Source: Nocardia brasiliensis
Lineage (GTDB): Bacteria > Actinomycetota > Actinomycetes > Mycobacteriales > Mycobacteriaceae
Reading direction: 5' to 3'
Length of the DNA: 64,000 bases
NCBI RefSeq assembly: GCF_011801125.1
Contig: NZ_CP046171.1
Location: 5,394,001-5,458,000, forward strand
The notes under the pieces are model-generated. The model was not told the DNA's origin. It searched no databases and was given only the letters and a program-made list of their open reading frames with translations. A program made the translations under genes and the position numbers. Of the stretch, positions 9,306 through 17,513 are shown piece by piece; position 1 is the stretch's first letter, and every line of letters starts with the position of its first letter.

Positions 9306-10037
9306 GTGAGGCACACAGACGACACGGGCGACGAGAGCGAAGGCGGCGCCGACTCGGCGATTTCCGGGGCGGATCTCACCGTGCGTCAGCGCAAAGTGCT
9401 GGAGGTGATCCGCAGCTCGGTCAGCGAGCGCGGTTACCCGCCGAGCATCCGCGAGATCGGTGACGCGGTCGGGCTGACCTCCACCTCCTCGGTCGCGCAC
9501 CAGCTACGCGCCTTGGAGCGCAAGGGATTCCTGCGGCGCGACCCGAATCGCCCACGCGCGGTGGACGTCCGCGGCCTGGACGAGGTGGGGCGCGCGGTCA
9601 CCAGCCTGCACGTCGCCCCGGTCGACGACACCGACGGCGCCACCGCCGATTCCGGCAAGCCGACCCCGACGTTCGTGCCGGTGCTCGGCCGGATCGCCGC
9701 CGGTGGCCCGATCCTGGCCGAGCAGGCGGTGGAGGACGTGTTCCCGCTGCCGCGCGAATTGGTCGGCGAGGGTTCGCTGTTCCTGCTGAAGGTCGTCGGC
9801 CAGTCGATGATCGACGCCGCCATCTGCGACGGTGACTGGGTGGTGGTGCGCCAGCAGAACGTCGCCGACAACGGCGACATCGTCGCCGCGATGATCGACG
9901 GCGAGGCCACAGTGAAGACGTTCAAGCGCACCGGCAAGGACGTCTGGCTGATGCCGCACAACCCGGTGTTCGAGCCGATCCCCGGTAACGACGCACAGGT
10001 GCTCGGCAAGGTCGTCACGGTGATCCGCAAGATCTGA
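9306..10037 (+). CDS. lexA: LexA repressor, SOS response
   Basis: LexA represses DNA-damage genes and inactivates itself by RecA-stimulated autocleavage. The 243-residue product has an N-terminal winged helix (about residues 24-90, with [13 protein letters not shown] as the recognition region), the Ala-Gly cleavage site in IAAGG at about 131-134, the catalytic Ser167 (VGQSMID) and Lys204 (ATVKTFKR). The GTG at 9306 is preceded by AAGGAAGG about 9 bases upstream and gives the usual actinobacterial N-terminal extension. The frame stays open for 79 further codons upstream, but these cover the LexA boxes and are unlikely to be translated. A strong hairpin follows the stop codon. Confidence 0.97.
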   Translation: MRHTDDTGDESEGGADSAISGADLTVRQRKVLEVIRSSVSERGYPPSIREIGDAVGLTSTSSVAHQLRALERKGFLRRDPNRPRAVDVRGLDEVGRAVTSLHVAPVDDTDGATADSGKPTPTFVPVLGRIAAGGPILAEQAVEDVFPLPRELVGEGSLFLLKVVGQSMIDAAICDGDWVVVRQQNVADNGDIVAAMIDGEATVKTFKRTGKDVWLMPHNPVFEPIPGNDAQVLGKVVTVIRKI

Positions 10038-10050
10038 CCGCCCCCGACAC

Positions 10051-10086
10051 GCGAACGGCCGCACGGTGATCCGTGCGGCCGTTCGC
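10051..10086 (+). terminator. lexA terminator hairpin
   Basis: A perfect 16-bp stem, GCGAACGGCCGCACGG and its complement, with a TGAT loop, begins 13 bases after the lexA stop. There is no T-tract, as is usual in high-GC actinobacteria. Confidence 0.88.
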
Positions 10087-10699
10087 AGCTATCGCACATG
10101 CCCGTTCACAGCACATTGCCAGGATGCGCCCAGGGGCCGCACCGCTGTACCGGTCATGCTCCTGCGGTGACCGCGATCAGCGCCGCCCACCGCGACCGAC
10201 GCCACGACACCGGGCGAGTCGCCACCGGCGCACTGGCTGATCGTTGCGGCAAGCACCGAGTCAGGAGAGCTAGCCGGCCCGCGCGGACGCGCTCTCAGAC
10301 GGCTGAGCACGCCTGGCTTGTCCTTCCGGCGTCAGGCCACGTCGGGAAGCTCGATAAGCGGCTCTTCGTGCGTTGTGTCGATCACCAGCGGCCTGGAGTA
10401 TCCCGTCGCGGCGTCCGCCGCTGGGGCGGGGCGTTTGTGGTGATCGGTCCGGAGTTGGTGGGCTCGCTATGGGTTCGATGCGTCAGGGGCTCGCCGATGG
10501 CGCTCTGCTCACGCATCAGACAGACGAACGGTGAGGTGCCAGTCCATTTGGCCCGTGAATCCAGGGCCGCCGCGCACGATGAGCGCGTAGTCGGCGGTGG
10601 CGGACGTGCGAAGGGGTGGCCCGGATCTACTGTCCGCCCCGCTATGGTCGCGGCACCCCTGGTCTCGAGGTCGTCTAGCACGAATCGGCATCGCGACCG
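10087..10699. other. gene-poor stretch with coding-like relics
   Basis: No complete gene with a start codon and ribosome site is visible in these 613 bases. On the minus strand two short stretches read like the C-termini of lost proteins: one ending IELPDVA then TGA at about 10335, and one ending DWHLTVRLSDA then TGA at about 10511. Both are open for only a few dozen codons and carry actinobacterial codon bias. The plus strand has a 200-codon open frame with no protein-like composition. Together with the truncated genes that follow, this looks like the left border of a rearranged region. Confidence 0.45.
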
Positions 10700-10921
10700 C
10701 TGAACCCCGCCTTCGTCGCGGCCGGTGCGCTCGCATTCGGTGTGGTGCTGCTCCTCGTTGCGTTCGCGCACCTCAACCGCATGCCGGGCTGGGCCGACAA
10801 CTACGGTGCGATCCTGGTCTACATCGTGTTCTTCCTCTACATGTCCATCGCCGGCCGACTCACCTGGTGGGGCATCGACACCATCTACACTCGCCTCAAA
10901 GAGGGCCGGAGCGGGCAGTGA
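10700..10921 (+). CDS. small two-helix membrane protein, possibly 5'-truncated
   Basis: A 73-codon frame encodes two transmembrane helices (around GALAFGVVLLLVAFAHL and GAILVYIVFFLYMSIAG) separated by RMPGWADNY, and ends IYTRLKEGRSGQ. It reads as a genuine small membrane protein with good codon bias. However, no ATG, GTG or TTG precedes the first helix: the first plausible codon is a CTG at 10700, just after an in-frame TAG, and there is no clear ribosome site. The gene may therefore have lost its 5' end. Its TGA overlaps the GTG of the next frame by four bases (GTGA), which indicates an originally coupled two-gene operon. Confidence 0.45.
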   Translation: MNPAFVAAGALAFGVVLLLVAFAHLNRMPGWADNYGAILVYIVFFLYMSIAGRLTWWGIDTIYTRLKEGRSGQ

Positions 10922-11030
10922 ACGCCGTACGACCCGCGGCCGCCGCGCTGGTGGCGGGCGTTGCGGGCTTGGCCGTCGGCCTCCTCCCGCTCACCACTCC
11001 CACCGCCGCCGCAGTGCCGTGCGCTGCTGA
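10918..11030 (+). pseudogene. signal-peptide stub of a truncated secreted-protein gene
   Basis: From the GTG at 10918 the frame encodes a textbook signal peptide (VNAVRPAAAALVAGVAGL, then an ALA/TPTAAA cleavage region) of about 33 residues. After about codon 36 the frame turns into Arg-rich nonsense, while the +1 frame becomes protein-like. The 5' end of an exported-protein gene thus appears to have been joined to the middle of an unrelated toxin-like gene at about 11015-11030. The four-base overlap with the upstream membrane gene supports its original identity as the second gene of an operon. Confidence 0.55.
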
Positions 11031-12919
11031 CCGGCGCGGCCGGATTCGTCGCGGGCGGAAGGTTGCGCGGTTCTCAGCAGGGCAACTCGTCGAGCAGGTT
11101 CGGTGGGTTGATCAAGCAGGTCAACAGCAAACCCGAAGCGAGCGCGGGCGGCGGCGGAACTCGCCCGGGGACCGGCCAATCATCGATGGGCACAATGGGA
11201 TTGCTTACCGGTGTCGACCCGGTCCCGCAGCAACAGCCCGGCGTCGCCGCGTTGCCTGACGTCATCGACATCGTCAACCAGGGCACCCCCGCGCCCGGAA
11301 CCGGCAGGGCACTGCCCAGCGGAACCGATGTCTATACCGATCCCAGAGGCTCCAGCACGCAATGGTCAACGCCTGGCGGGCAATCGTTCTCCACGGAGAC
11401 AACCTCGCCGCGGACACCGCCACCGTCTTCGGCCCAGCAGCCTTCGGTGACACCACAGCAATTGACCGGTCTCGAACCGATGCCGGCACAGCAGCAAGGA
11501 CCGATGGACCTGATCGACGTCCTCGCCTTGACCAAGCAAGGCCCGATCAAGCCGAACACGACAACAGAACTACCCAGCGGCTACACCATCGAGAACACAA
11601 CCACGACCACTGAAAACGGAGTAACGGTCAGCACCAACACCTACCGATACCCCGGCGCTGACACAATCAGCCGAACCGAATACACCCGCACCTTCAACGA
11701 ACCGTTCAACGGCGAAGGAACTTCCTACGACGCCACGGTCGATGAAAACGGCAATATCACCTCCGTCACCGTGCACGGTTCAACGACGATCAAACAGATC
11801 CTCTTCAATCCCGACCACTCCTACACCGTCACCGGCATCGACGGCACCACACAACGCTTCGACCCCACCGGCAAGCCGATCAAGACCCCCCCGGCCGAAC
11901 TCGACGACCCCCGATCACAAGCCACCAAAGACTGGCTGAAAGAAGGCTGGCACACCGCCACCAGCCTCAACCGCTTCATCCAAAACCTACAAGGCACCCA
12001 TGGCGTCGACGGACTCAAAGACGACGCCGAAACCGTCGGCAACGCAGCCACCGCCTATGGCCAATGGGCACTGAAAAACAAAGACAATCCCACCGCCAAC
12101 GCCGAAATCCTCGCCCGATTCGGTCAGAAACTGTTCCGCTACGACGAACTCGTCGAATACGGCCCCCAATACTGGCAGCAGAAAATGGGCCTCGACATCG
12201 GCGCCGCTGTCATCGGCGGTGAATTGGGCGGCGTCGTCGGCAGGTTGTCAAGGGTGGGCGAACAGGCGGCCGACGGTATCAACGGGGGTGTCAGGGCACT
12301 CGAGTTCGGCGAAGGTAGAGGTCGGCCACCATCTTCGACCGGACCTGGAGCACAGCTGCGCGTTCCCTCGCCCCCGGCAAATCGCCCAGGGCAGCTCACG
12401 GGACCGGAGGAAGCGGCACCGAACTCCACACCAGCTGGCACGGGGCAACCCGGCCGAGCTGGTACCGGCGAAGCAATGCCCCACCGTGAAACGGAACCGG
12501 GAGCTGGCAACCTCGAAGGCCTGACCGCGACAGAACAATCAATCGCCCAAGCGGCCATCGACCTCATGAACTCACCAGACTTCGCCCGAATCACCGAAGC
12601 GGTCGCCAATGGCCAAGAGTCGACTTTGAACATCAACGGCTATCGCGTACAGTTCGAGCCGGATATTCCATCAGGTTTCGGATTCCGTGCGATGACATTC
12701 TTCGAGAAGAATGGGTGGACGTTCGCGGGAGATGCGTTCGAGTCCATGGATGAACTTGCAAAGACGGTCGCTCAAGAGATGTACCGCCTGAACACTTCAA
12801 CAATTCGGGAGGGTGAGATCACTGAAGCGTTGTCCGAGCTGGCAAAGAGAGAGTCCGGCGATGCGGCAGCCTTCGCAGAAAAGGCTTATCAAGTAATCCT
12901 CGGAGGACTAAGTGGATGA
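10961..12919 (+). CDS. 5'-truncated polymorphic-toxin-like protein
   Basis: The frame is open over 652 codons, but protein-like sequence begins only at about 11018 (RALLTGAAGF); the true start is lost or is an internal ATG near 11186. What remains looks like the C-terminal two thirds of a nocardial WXG100/PPE-like polymorphic toxin. It has a Gly/Ser/Pro-rich linker, two short repeats of the type GVDPVPQQQPG / GLEPMPAQQQG each followed by a DVxxxxxQGP/T segment, a beta-rich threonine region around residues 205-300, a helical region, a second proline-rich linker (about 450-520) and a compact C-terminal domain of about 120 residues starting near TEQSIAQAAI. The C-terminal domain is the likely effector; I cannot assign its activity. 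Base composition is more AT-rich than its neighbours, which suggests transfer. A small zinc-ribbon gene overlaps its end. Confidence 0.6.
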   Translation: MRAWPSASSRSPLPPPPQCRALLTGAAGFVAGGRLRGSQQGNSSSRFGGLIKQVNSKPEASAGGGGTRPGTGQSSMGTMGLLTGVDPVPQQQPGVAALPDVIDIVNQGTPAPGTGRALPSGTDVYTDPRGSSTQWSTPGGQSFSTETTSPRTPPPSSAQQPSVTPQQLTGLEPMPAQQQGPMDLIDVLALTKQGPIKPNTTTELPSGYTIENTTTTTENGVTVSTNTYRYPGADTISRTEYTRTFNEPFNGEGTSYDATVDENGNITSVTVHGSTTIKQILFNPDHSYTVTGIDGTTQRFDPTGKPIKTPPAELDDPRSQATKDWLKEGWHTATSLNRFIQNLQGTHGVDGLKDDAETVGNAATAYGQWALKNKDNPTANAEILARFGQKLFRYDELVEYGPQYWQQKMGLDIGAAVIGGELGGVVGRLSRVGEQAADGINGGVRALEFGEGRGRPPSSTGPGAQLRVPSPPANRPGQLTGPEEAAPNSTPAGTGQPGRAGTGEAMPHRETEPGAGNLEGLTATEQSIAQAAIDLMNSPDFARITEAVANGQESTLNINGYRVQFEPDIPSGFGFRAMTFFEKNGWTFAGDAFESMDELAKTVAQEMYRLNTSTIREGEITEALSELAKRESGDAAAFAEKAYQVILGGLSG

Positions 12920-13130
12920 AATCATGTCTGATGGATGGCTTAAGGTTATAAAAGAGATCTCGAAAGGTAGACTGAATGGAATTCGCTGCCCGGAGAACGC
13001 TGATGATTTTCTGGTGATCACCTGGATTCCCACATCATCCGACGGTAGCGGCACTTACGATATTCGGTGCCCAGGATGCGGAATCCATCGAACACTGTCG
13101 AAAGGGCCATCTCAGACGGCCGACAGTTAG
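12912..13130 (+). CDS. small zinc-ribbon-like protein, candidate immunity partner
   Basis: A 72-residue protein that starts at a GTG overlapping the end of the toxin-like gene by eight bases, with GGAGG five bases before it, so the two are translationally coupled. It contains a GIRCPENADD motif and, about 25 residues later, IRCPGCG. This spacing matches a family of small nocardial and streptomycete proteins that lie next to polymorphic toxins; I recall the CPEN...CPxCG pattern but cannot confirm it. Its position directly after the effector domain is where an immunity protein is expected. The Ser/Gln-rich tail after the second motif looks slightly degenerate. Role inferred from context only. 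Confidence 0.6.
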   Translation: MDEIMSDGWLKVIKEISKGRLNGIRCPENADDFLVITWIPTSSDGSGTYDIRCPGCGIHRTLSKGPSQTADS

Positions 13131-13189
13131 CCCCGCCGCCGGTACCTTTGCTCTGATTGGGCGAGGGCGACTCGCAATGAAGAGCGGCC

Positions 13190-13285
13190 GTGACGACCGA
13201 CGAGTGCGCCCGCATGGTGCCGGAGATCATCGAGCGCTGCGGCGAATTCTTCGATGGCCCGCTGGGGATCCCCATCCCTCACTAG
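13190..13285 (+). pseudogene. short coding relic
   Basis: From a GTG at 13190 a 31-codon frame reads VTTDECARMVPEIIERCGEF and ends GIPIPH then TAG. It has no ribosome site and is too short to stand alone, but its composition is protein-like. It is probably a fragment of a second small partner gene in the same island. Low certainty. Confidence 0.25.
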
Positions 13286-13324
13286 GCAATATCTTGCCCG
13301 AACCTGGCGTGCTGTGATGAGTCA

Positions 13325-13458
13325 TCACAGCGATGCCCACATGATTCCGATGGTGGACAAGGTGAGGACGCAGAGGAGCACGCACAGCCGAGCAGTAGTG
13401 CCCCAGTTGATCATCGCCTCTCGGACGGTCGCGCCGAGTTCTTTCCATCTGTTGCATC
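13325..13458 (-). pseudogene. relic of a small membrane protein
   Basis: On the minus strand a 44-codon stretch encodes WKELGATVREAMINWGTTAR followed by a single hydrophobic helix (LCVLLCVLTLSTIGIMWASL) and TGA. This pattern, a short amphipathic segment, NWGTTARLCVLL and one helix, resembles a small membrane protein I associate with nocardial regulators. An in-frame TGA lies directly upstream and no start codon is available except an internal ATG, so it is most likely decayed. Confidence 0.45.
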
Positions 13459-13918
13459 CTGCTGGTCAGTTGCTATCCATTGCACCGGCGAAATGCCAGG
13501 TCGTCACGGTCTTCGGCCGGGTTCGGACGTGCTCGGCCGGTTTCGGAGATCGCCGGTTGGTCTCGGACACTGGCGAAGTGCGAACGCACTCGCAGTACCC
13601 GACTTCGACGAGCAACTGCAGTGCGCCGTTGCCGAGCTGCCTATGTGATCCTGAGTTGCCAAGGTGACAGCGGCTCGACCTACCTCCCCGAAGCTTGGAG
13701 GCGATACGCCGAGTTCGGACAACACCCCGTGTCGCTCAACTGCGCTCGTCGGATGATCGTCACCAGAACAGTCCTACCCGCTCAGCGGGTTCTCTGGTTA
13801 GAGGACCAAGACCCAAAGGAGCCTGACCCTGCAAGCACCGATGGTGCGCGCACATCGGTGCGGGCTCAGGCGGTGCCCGTATCTCGATCGCTCAGGCCGC
13901 TTGTGGTGGTGCGGGGCG

Positions 13919-14115
13919 GGGCTGCTAGCGGGTGCGGTGCTCGCGGCGACTCCGGTGATGGCGTTGAGGTTCCGGTTCGACAGCCCGGACGCGGTGATGG
14001 TGCTGCTGAGGACCGCGGGGGCCTGCTGCCCGATCCGAGCGCTGTCGCCGCACACTACACGGCCGCGCGCTACGGCGACGTCGCCGTCTACGACCTCACC
14101 CACCCGAATCCATGA
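13919..14115 (+). pseudogene. internally deleted relic of a GT39-type glycosyltransferase
   Basis: Residues encoded from 13919 read GLLAGAVLAATPV, then DAVMVLL, and closely match residues 139-184 of the intact glycosyltransferase at 30540-32528. After about 14040 the reading frame changes, and the sequence from AAHYTAARYGDVAVYDLTHP to the TGA matches that enzyme's final 22 residues (641-662). About 457 residues in between are missing, together with the whole N-terminus. This is a dead paralogue reduced to two fragments by deletion, and it shows that a second member of the family once lay here. Confidence 0.82.
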
Positions 14116-14146
14116 CGGCGGGCGCGGACGGTGGGATCGTGGGGCC

Positions 14147-14596
14147 ATGGCGACATGGCGTGCGTTCGAGGAGGAGGCCCCGGAACTGGCGGCCGAGGTC
14201 AAGCGACGGTTCCTGGCACACGAGACGCATGTGCTCGCGACGCTGCGACGGGACGGTTCGCCCCGCGTCAGCGGCTCGGAGGTGGCCTTCCACGGTCCCG
14301 ATTTGACCTTCGGGTCGATGCCCGACGCGCGCAAGGCCGACGACCTGCGCCGCGACGGCCGCTGCGCGATCCACGCCCATCCGTCCGACGGTGACGCGAA
14401 GATCGCGGGCGTCGCCGAGGAACTCACCGACCCGGCCGCCCGCGCGGCCGCGGGCGCCGAACCCGAGGGCGAGGACTACGCCTTTCGCCTCGAGCTCACC
14501 GACGCCGTGCTCACCACGGTCGACCAGGAGCGGCAGCTGCTGATCGTGCGGCTGTGGCGGCCCGGCCGCGGCGTGCACGTCACCGAACGCGCCTGA
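14147..14596 (+). CDS. pyridoxamine 5'-phosphate oxidase-like split-barrel protein
   Basis: A 149-residue protein of the FMN/F420-binding split-barrel family. The N-terminal helix (LAAEVKRRFLAHETHVLATL) leads into RRDGSPRVSGSEV, the typical first strands of this fold, followed by the DARKADDLRRDGRCAIH loop that usually contacts the flavin phosphate. These proteins act as deazaflavin- or flavin-dependent reductases in actinobacteria; the substrate is unknown. The start is the ATG at 14147, with a GTGGGG-type site upstream. It is the first intact gene after the relic island and appears monocistronic. Confidence 0.82.
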   Translation: MATWRAFEEEAPELAAEVKRRFLAHETHVLATLRRDGSPRVSGSEVAFHGPDLTFGSMPDARKADDLRRDGRCAIHAHPSDGDAKIAGVAEELTDPAARAAAGAEPEGEDYAFRLELTDAVLTTVDQERQLLIVRLWRPGRGVHVTERA

Positions 14597-14851
14597 ATCG
14601 CACAGCGGCGCGGATGGTCAACGGCGTGAGGAGGTTTCGGCCGGGCTGACATATCGGCTCGACCGACGGCGCGGACCGGAGCCGGGTCAGGTGAGCTGAT
14701 CCGTTCGGCCCGCGCGCCGATCCGCCTCGTGCGCAGTCGCTTTCGCCATAGCGCTGTGCGCACTCGGCAGGATCGGGACCGGCCCGGGCACTCGCCGAGC
14801 AGGCCCGTCATGCCTCGTTCGGGAGTCCTGCCGAAGTTCTCGGAACAGGAA

Positions 14852-15031
14852 CTAAGTCTGGTCGTCGATACCGGCGCCCGGCGCGTTCTTCTGCACCGAC
14901 TCGATGCCGTTGCGCGCCGCGGACTTGCTCTCGTAGGCCTGACTCGCGGCGATGACCTCGCCGTTCGCGGCCTTCAGCCGCCAGCGGGTCTTCGCCGCCT
15001 TATCGGTGAACAGTTCGAATTTCGCGGCCAT
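14852..15031 (-). CDS. DUF1508 (YegP-type) small protein
   Basis: A 59-residue protein consisting of a single DUF1508 unit: KFELFTDKAAKTRWRLKAAN, then GEVIAASQAYESKSAARNGI. E. coli YegP carries two such units; single-unit versions are common in actinobacteria. The function of the family is unknown. The ATG at 15031 has GGAAGGGG seven bases upstream, which is a strong site and sets the start. It stands alone between the split-barrel gene and the divergent GH31 gene. Confidence 0.85.
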   Translation of the reverse strand: MAAKFELFTDKAAKTRWRLKAANGEVIAASQAYESKSAARNGIESVQKNAPGAGIDDQT

Positions 15032-15232
15032 GACTACCCCTTCCTTCCAACTGGACAACACGTGTCCTTTAGGGAGTAACCGCTCGGTATCAATTCAATC
15101 GCGAGCTCCTGACCAGGCACGACGCACTCCTGCCCGGATTCCCCAGTTGTCGCCAGTCGAGATTGCGGTGCGGGTTGTGGTTCTACTTGCAGGACACACT
15201 CGATGCTCATTCGTGCGTGAAAGGTCCACTTG

Positions 15233-17485
15233 ATGCGCAGAATCGCACATATCGCCCTTGGTCTCTTGGTCGCCGCGGGCAGCCTGGTCGCTATGCCCGA
15301 CGCGCTGGCCGACGCGGACTCCGGGCAGCTCGCGGACCTCACCGGCGTCACCGAAGACGGCCCCGTGACGACCTTGCGGTCCGGTGCCGCCGCGGTGCGG
15401 GTGAGCTTTCCGCGCACCGGGGCGGTGCGTGTGCGACTGGCGCCCGATGGGAAGTTCACCGACCCCGCGGGCGAGAAGATCGTGTTGCCGACCGATACCG
15501 CACCCACTGTCCCGAAACGTGCGGACAAGGGCGACTATTGGGCGCTGTCGGCCGGTCCGGTCACGTTGCGCGCGTACAAGCATCCGCTGCGCCTCGCGCT
15601 CTACGACGGCGCCGACAGCAAGCAGATCTGGGCCGAGAAGGCGCCGCTGTCCTGGAAGGGCGACACCACCACGCAGAGTCTGGCCCGCGGGCCGCAGGAG
15701 CAGTTCTTCGGCGGCGGTGAGCAGAATGGGCGATTCAGCCACCGGGACCAGACGATCAAGATCTTCGCCGACGACAACTGGAACGACGGCGGCGCGCCGA
15801 ACTCGCAGCCGTTCTACCTGTCCAGCAACGGATACGGCGTGCTGCGCAACACCTTCACCCCGGGCAGCTACAGCTTCGGCGATACCGTGCGCACCACCCA
15901 CGACGAGCGGCGCTTCGACGCGATCTACGTCGTCGGCGACGGCCCGAAAGGGGTGATCTCGGCCTACACCGGGCTGGTCGGCCGTCCCTTCCTGCCGCCG
16001 ATCTACGGGCTGGAGATGGGCGATTCGGACTGTTACCTGCACAACGCGAACCGCGGCGAGCGGCACACCCTCGATGCCGTCGCGATCGCCGAGGGCTACC
16101 CGAAAAACGAGATGCCCAACGGCTGGATGCTGGTCAACGACGGCTACGGCTGCGGTTACGAGAATCTGGCGCAGGTCGGAGAAGGGTTGCGCAAGCACAA
16201 CATGCAGCTCGGCCTGTGGACCGAGGACGGCCTGCCGCACCAGGCCGATGAGGTGAAAGCCGGTGTGCGGGTGCGCAAGCTGGACGTGGCCTGGGTCGGC
16301 CCCGGATACCAGTTCGCGCTCGACGGCTGCGACAAGGCGCACAAGGGCATCGAGGAGAACAGCGACGCCCGCGGCTTCGTCTGGACGCCGGTGAGCTGGG
16401 CGGGCGCGCAGCGCTGCGCGGTGCTGTGGAGCGGGGACCAGGCCGGGTCCTACGACTACATCCGCTGGCAGATACCGACTTACGCGGGCGCGACGATGTC
16501 GGGCATCGCGTACAACACCGGTGACGTCGACGGCATCTTCGGCGGCAGCCCGCAGACCTACACCCGTGATCTGCAGTGGAAAGCGTTCCTGCCCACCATC
16601 ATGTCGATGGACGGATGGGCACCCAAGGACAAGCAGCCATGGCGCTACGGCGAGCCGTACACCGCGATCAACCGGAAGTACCTGCAGCTCAAGGAAAGAC
16701 TGCTGCCCTACACCTACTCCTATGCGGTCGAGGCGCATCGTAGCGGCGTCGGCCAGGTCCGGCCGCTCGCGCTGGAGTACCCGAACGACCCGGCGACCTG
16801 GGGCGAGCAGGCGCGCTACGAATTCCTTTCGGGCAAGGACTTTCTCGTCGCGCCGATGTATCGCGAGGGCGAGGTGCGCGACGGGATCTATCTGCCGGAG
16901 GGCACCTGGGTCGACTACTGGACCGGGCGCACCTGGACCGGGCCGACCACGGTGAACGGCTATCGCGCGCCGCTGGACACCCTGCCGCTGTTCGTCCGGG
17001 CGGGCGCGGTGGTGCCGATGTGGGCGCAGGGCACCAAGTCCTGGCAGACCCGCGACCGCGGCGTGCTGGATCTCGACATTTACCCGAAGGGCGAGGGCGG
17101 CTTCACGCTGACCGAGGACGACGGTGTGACAAGGGATTACCGCTCCGGCGCGCAAGCCACCCAGAAGTTCACCGTGCGCGCCCCCGCTTCCGGCACCGGC
17201 ACCGTCGAGGTGACGGTCGGCGCCGCTACCGGGTCATACCGGGACATGCCCGCACAGCGCCGCTACCAGCTCGCGGTGCACACCGCCGCCGCGCCGAACG
17301 CCGTGCGGGCCTCGACCGGCCCGCTGCACCGGTATAACAGCCGCGCCGAGCTCGACGCTGCCGAGAGCGGCTGGTGGTTCGACGCGAACGACCGCGGCGG
17401 GGTGGTGCGCGTCAAGACCGCGCCGATCGCCGCGCAGGACGCCAGGACAGTGACCCTGACCGGCACCCAGGTGGTGGGCGGATAG
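15233..17485 (+). CDS. secreted GH31-family alpha-glycosidase
   Basis: A 750-residue exported glycoside hydrolase of family 31 (alpha-glucosidase, alpha-xylosidase or related retaining enzyme). An N-terminal signal peptide (RRIAHIALGLLVAAGSLVAM, cleavage after ALA near residue 26) is followed by the N-terminal beta-sandwich with GGGEQNGRFSHRD, then the catalytic barrel. The nucleophile is Asp351 in KLDVAWVG and the acid/base is Asp402 in WSGDQAGSYD. The C-terminal DUF5110-like sandwich contains TEDDGVTRDY. This LDVAWVG/GDQ variant differs from the common DMNE form, so the substrate may be an unusual alpha-glucan. The ATG at 15233 is chosen over the adjacent TTG. The secreted chitinase 490 bases downstream suggests a carbohydrate-foraging pair. 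Confidence 0.9.
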   Translation: MRRIAHIALGLLVAAGSLVAMPDALADADSGQLADLTGVTEDGPVTTLRSGAAAVRVSFPRTGAVRVRLAPDGKFTDPAGEKIVLPTDTAPTVPKRADKGDYWALSAGPVTLRAYKHPLRLALYDGADSKQIWAEKAPLSWKGDTTTQSLARGPQEQFFGGGEQNGRFSHRDQTIKIFADDNWNDGGAPNSQPFYLSSNGYGVLRNTFTPGSYSFGDTVRTTHDERRFDAIYVVGDGPKGVISAYTGLVGRPFLPPIYGLEMGDSDCYLHNANRGERHTLDAVAIAEGYPKNEMPNGWMLVNDGYGCGYENLAQVGEGLRKHNMQLGLWTEDGLPHQADEVKAGVRVRKLDVAWVGPGYQFALDGCDKAHKGIEENSDARGFVWTPVSWAGAQRCAVLWSGDQAGSYDYIRWQIPTYAGATMSGIAYNTGDVDGIFGGSPQTYTRDLQWKAFLPTIMSMDGWAPKDKQPWRYGEPYTAINRKYLQLKERLLPYTYSYAVEAHRSGVGQVRPLALEYPNDPATWGEQARYEFLSGKDFLVAPMYREGEVRDGIYLPEGTWVDYWTGRTWTGPTTVNGYRAPLDTLPLFVRAGAVVPMWAQGTKSWQTRDRGVLDLDIYPKGEGGFTLTEDDGVTRDYRSGAQATQKFTVRAPASGTGTVEVTVGAATGSYRDMPAQRRYQLAVHTAAAPNAVRASTGPLHRYNSRAELDAAESGWWFDANDRGGVVRVKTAPIAAQDARTVTLTGTQVVGG

Positions 17486-17513
17486 CCCGTTGCCGCACCA
17501 GAAAGGAAACCCG

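Noticed and set aside
10382..10771. A 129-codon minus-strand frame upstream of the small membrane gene
   Set aside because: Composition is not protein-like over most of its length, no ribosome site; a short different frame in the same place looks more coding and is described as a relic.
10087..14115. Prophage or integrative element
   Set aside because: No integrase, transposase, phage structural gene or flanking direct repeat was seen; decayed chromosomal genes explain it better.
15095..17155. A 686-codon open frame on the minus strand opposite the GH31 gene
   Set aside because: High GC keeps antisense frames open. It has no protein-like composition or ribosome site, and the plus strand carries a clear enzyme.
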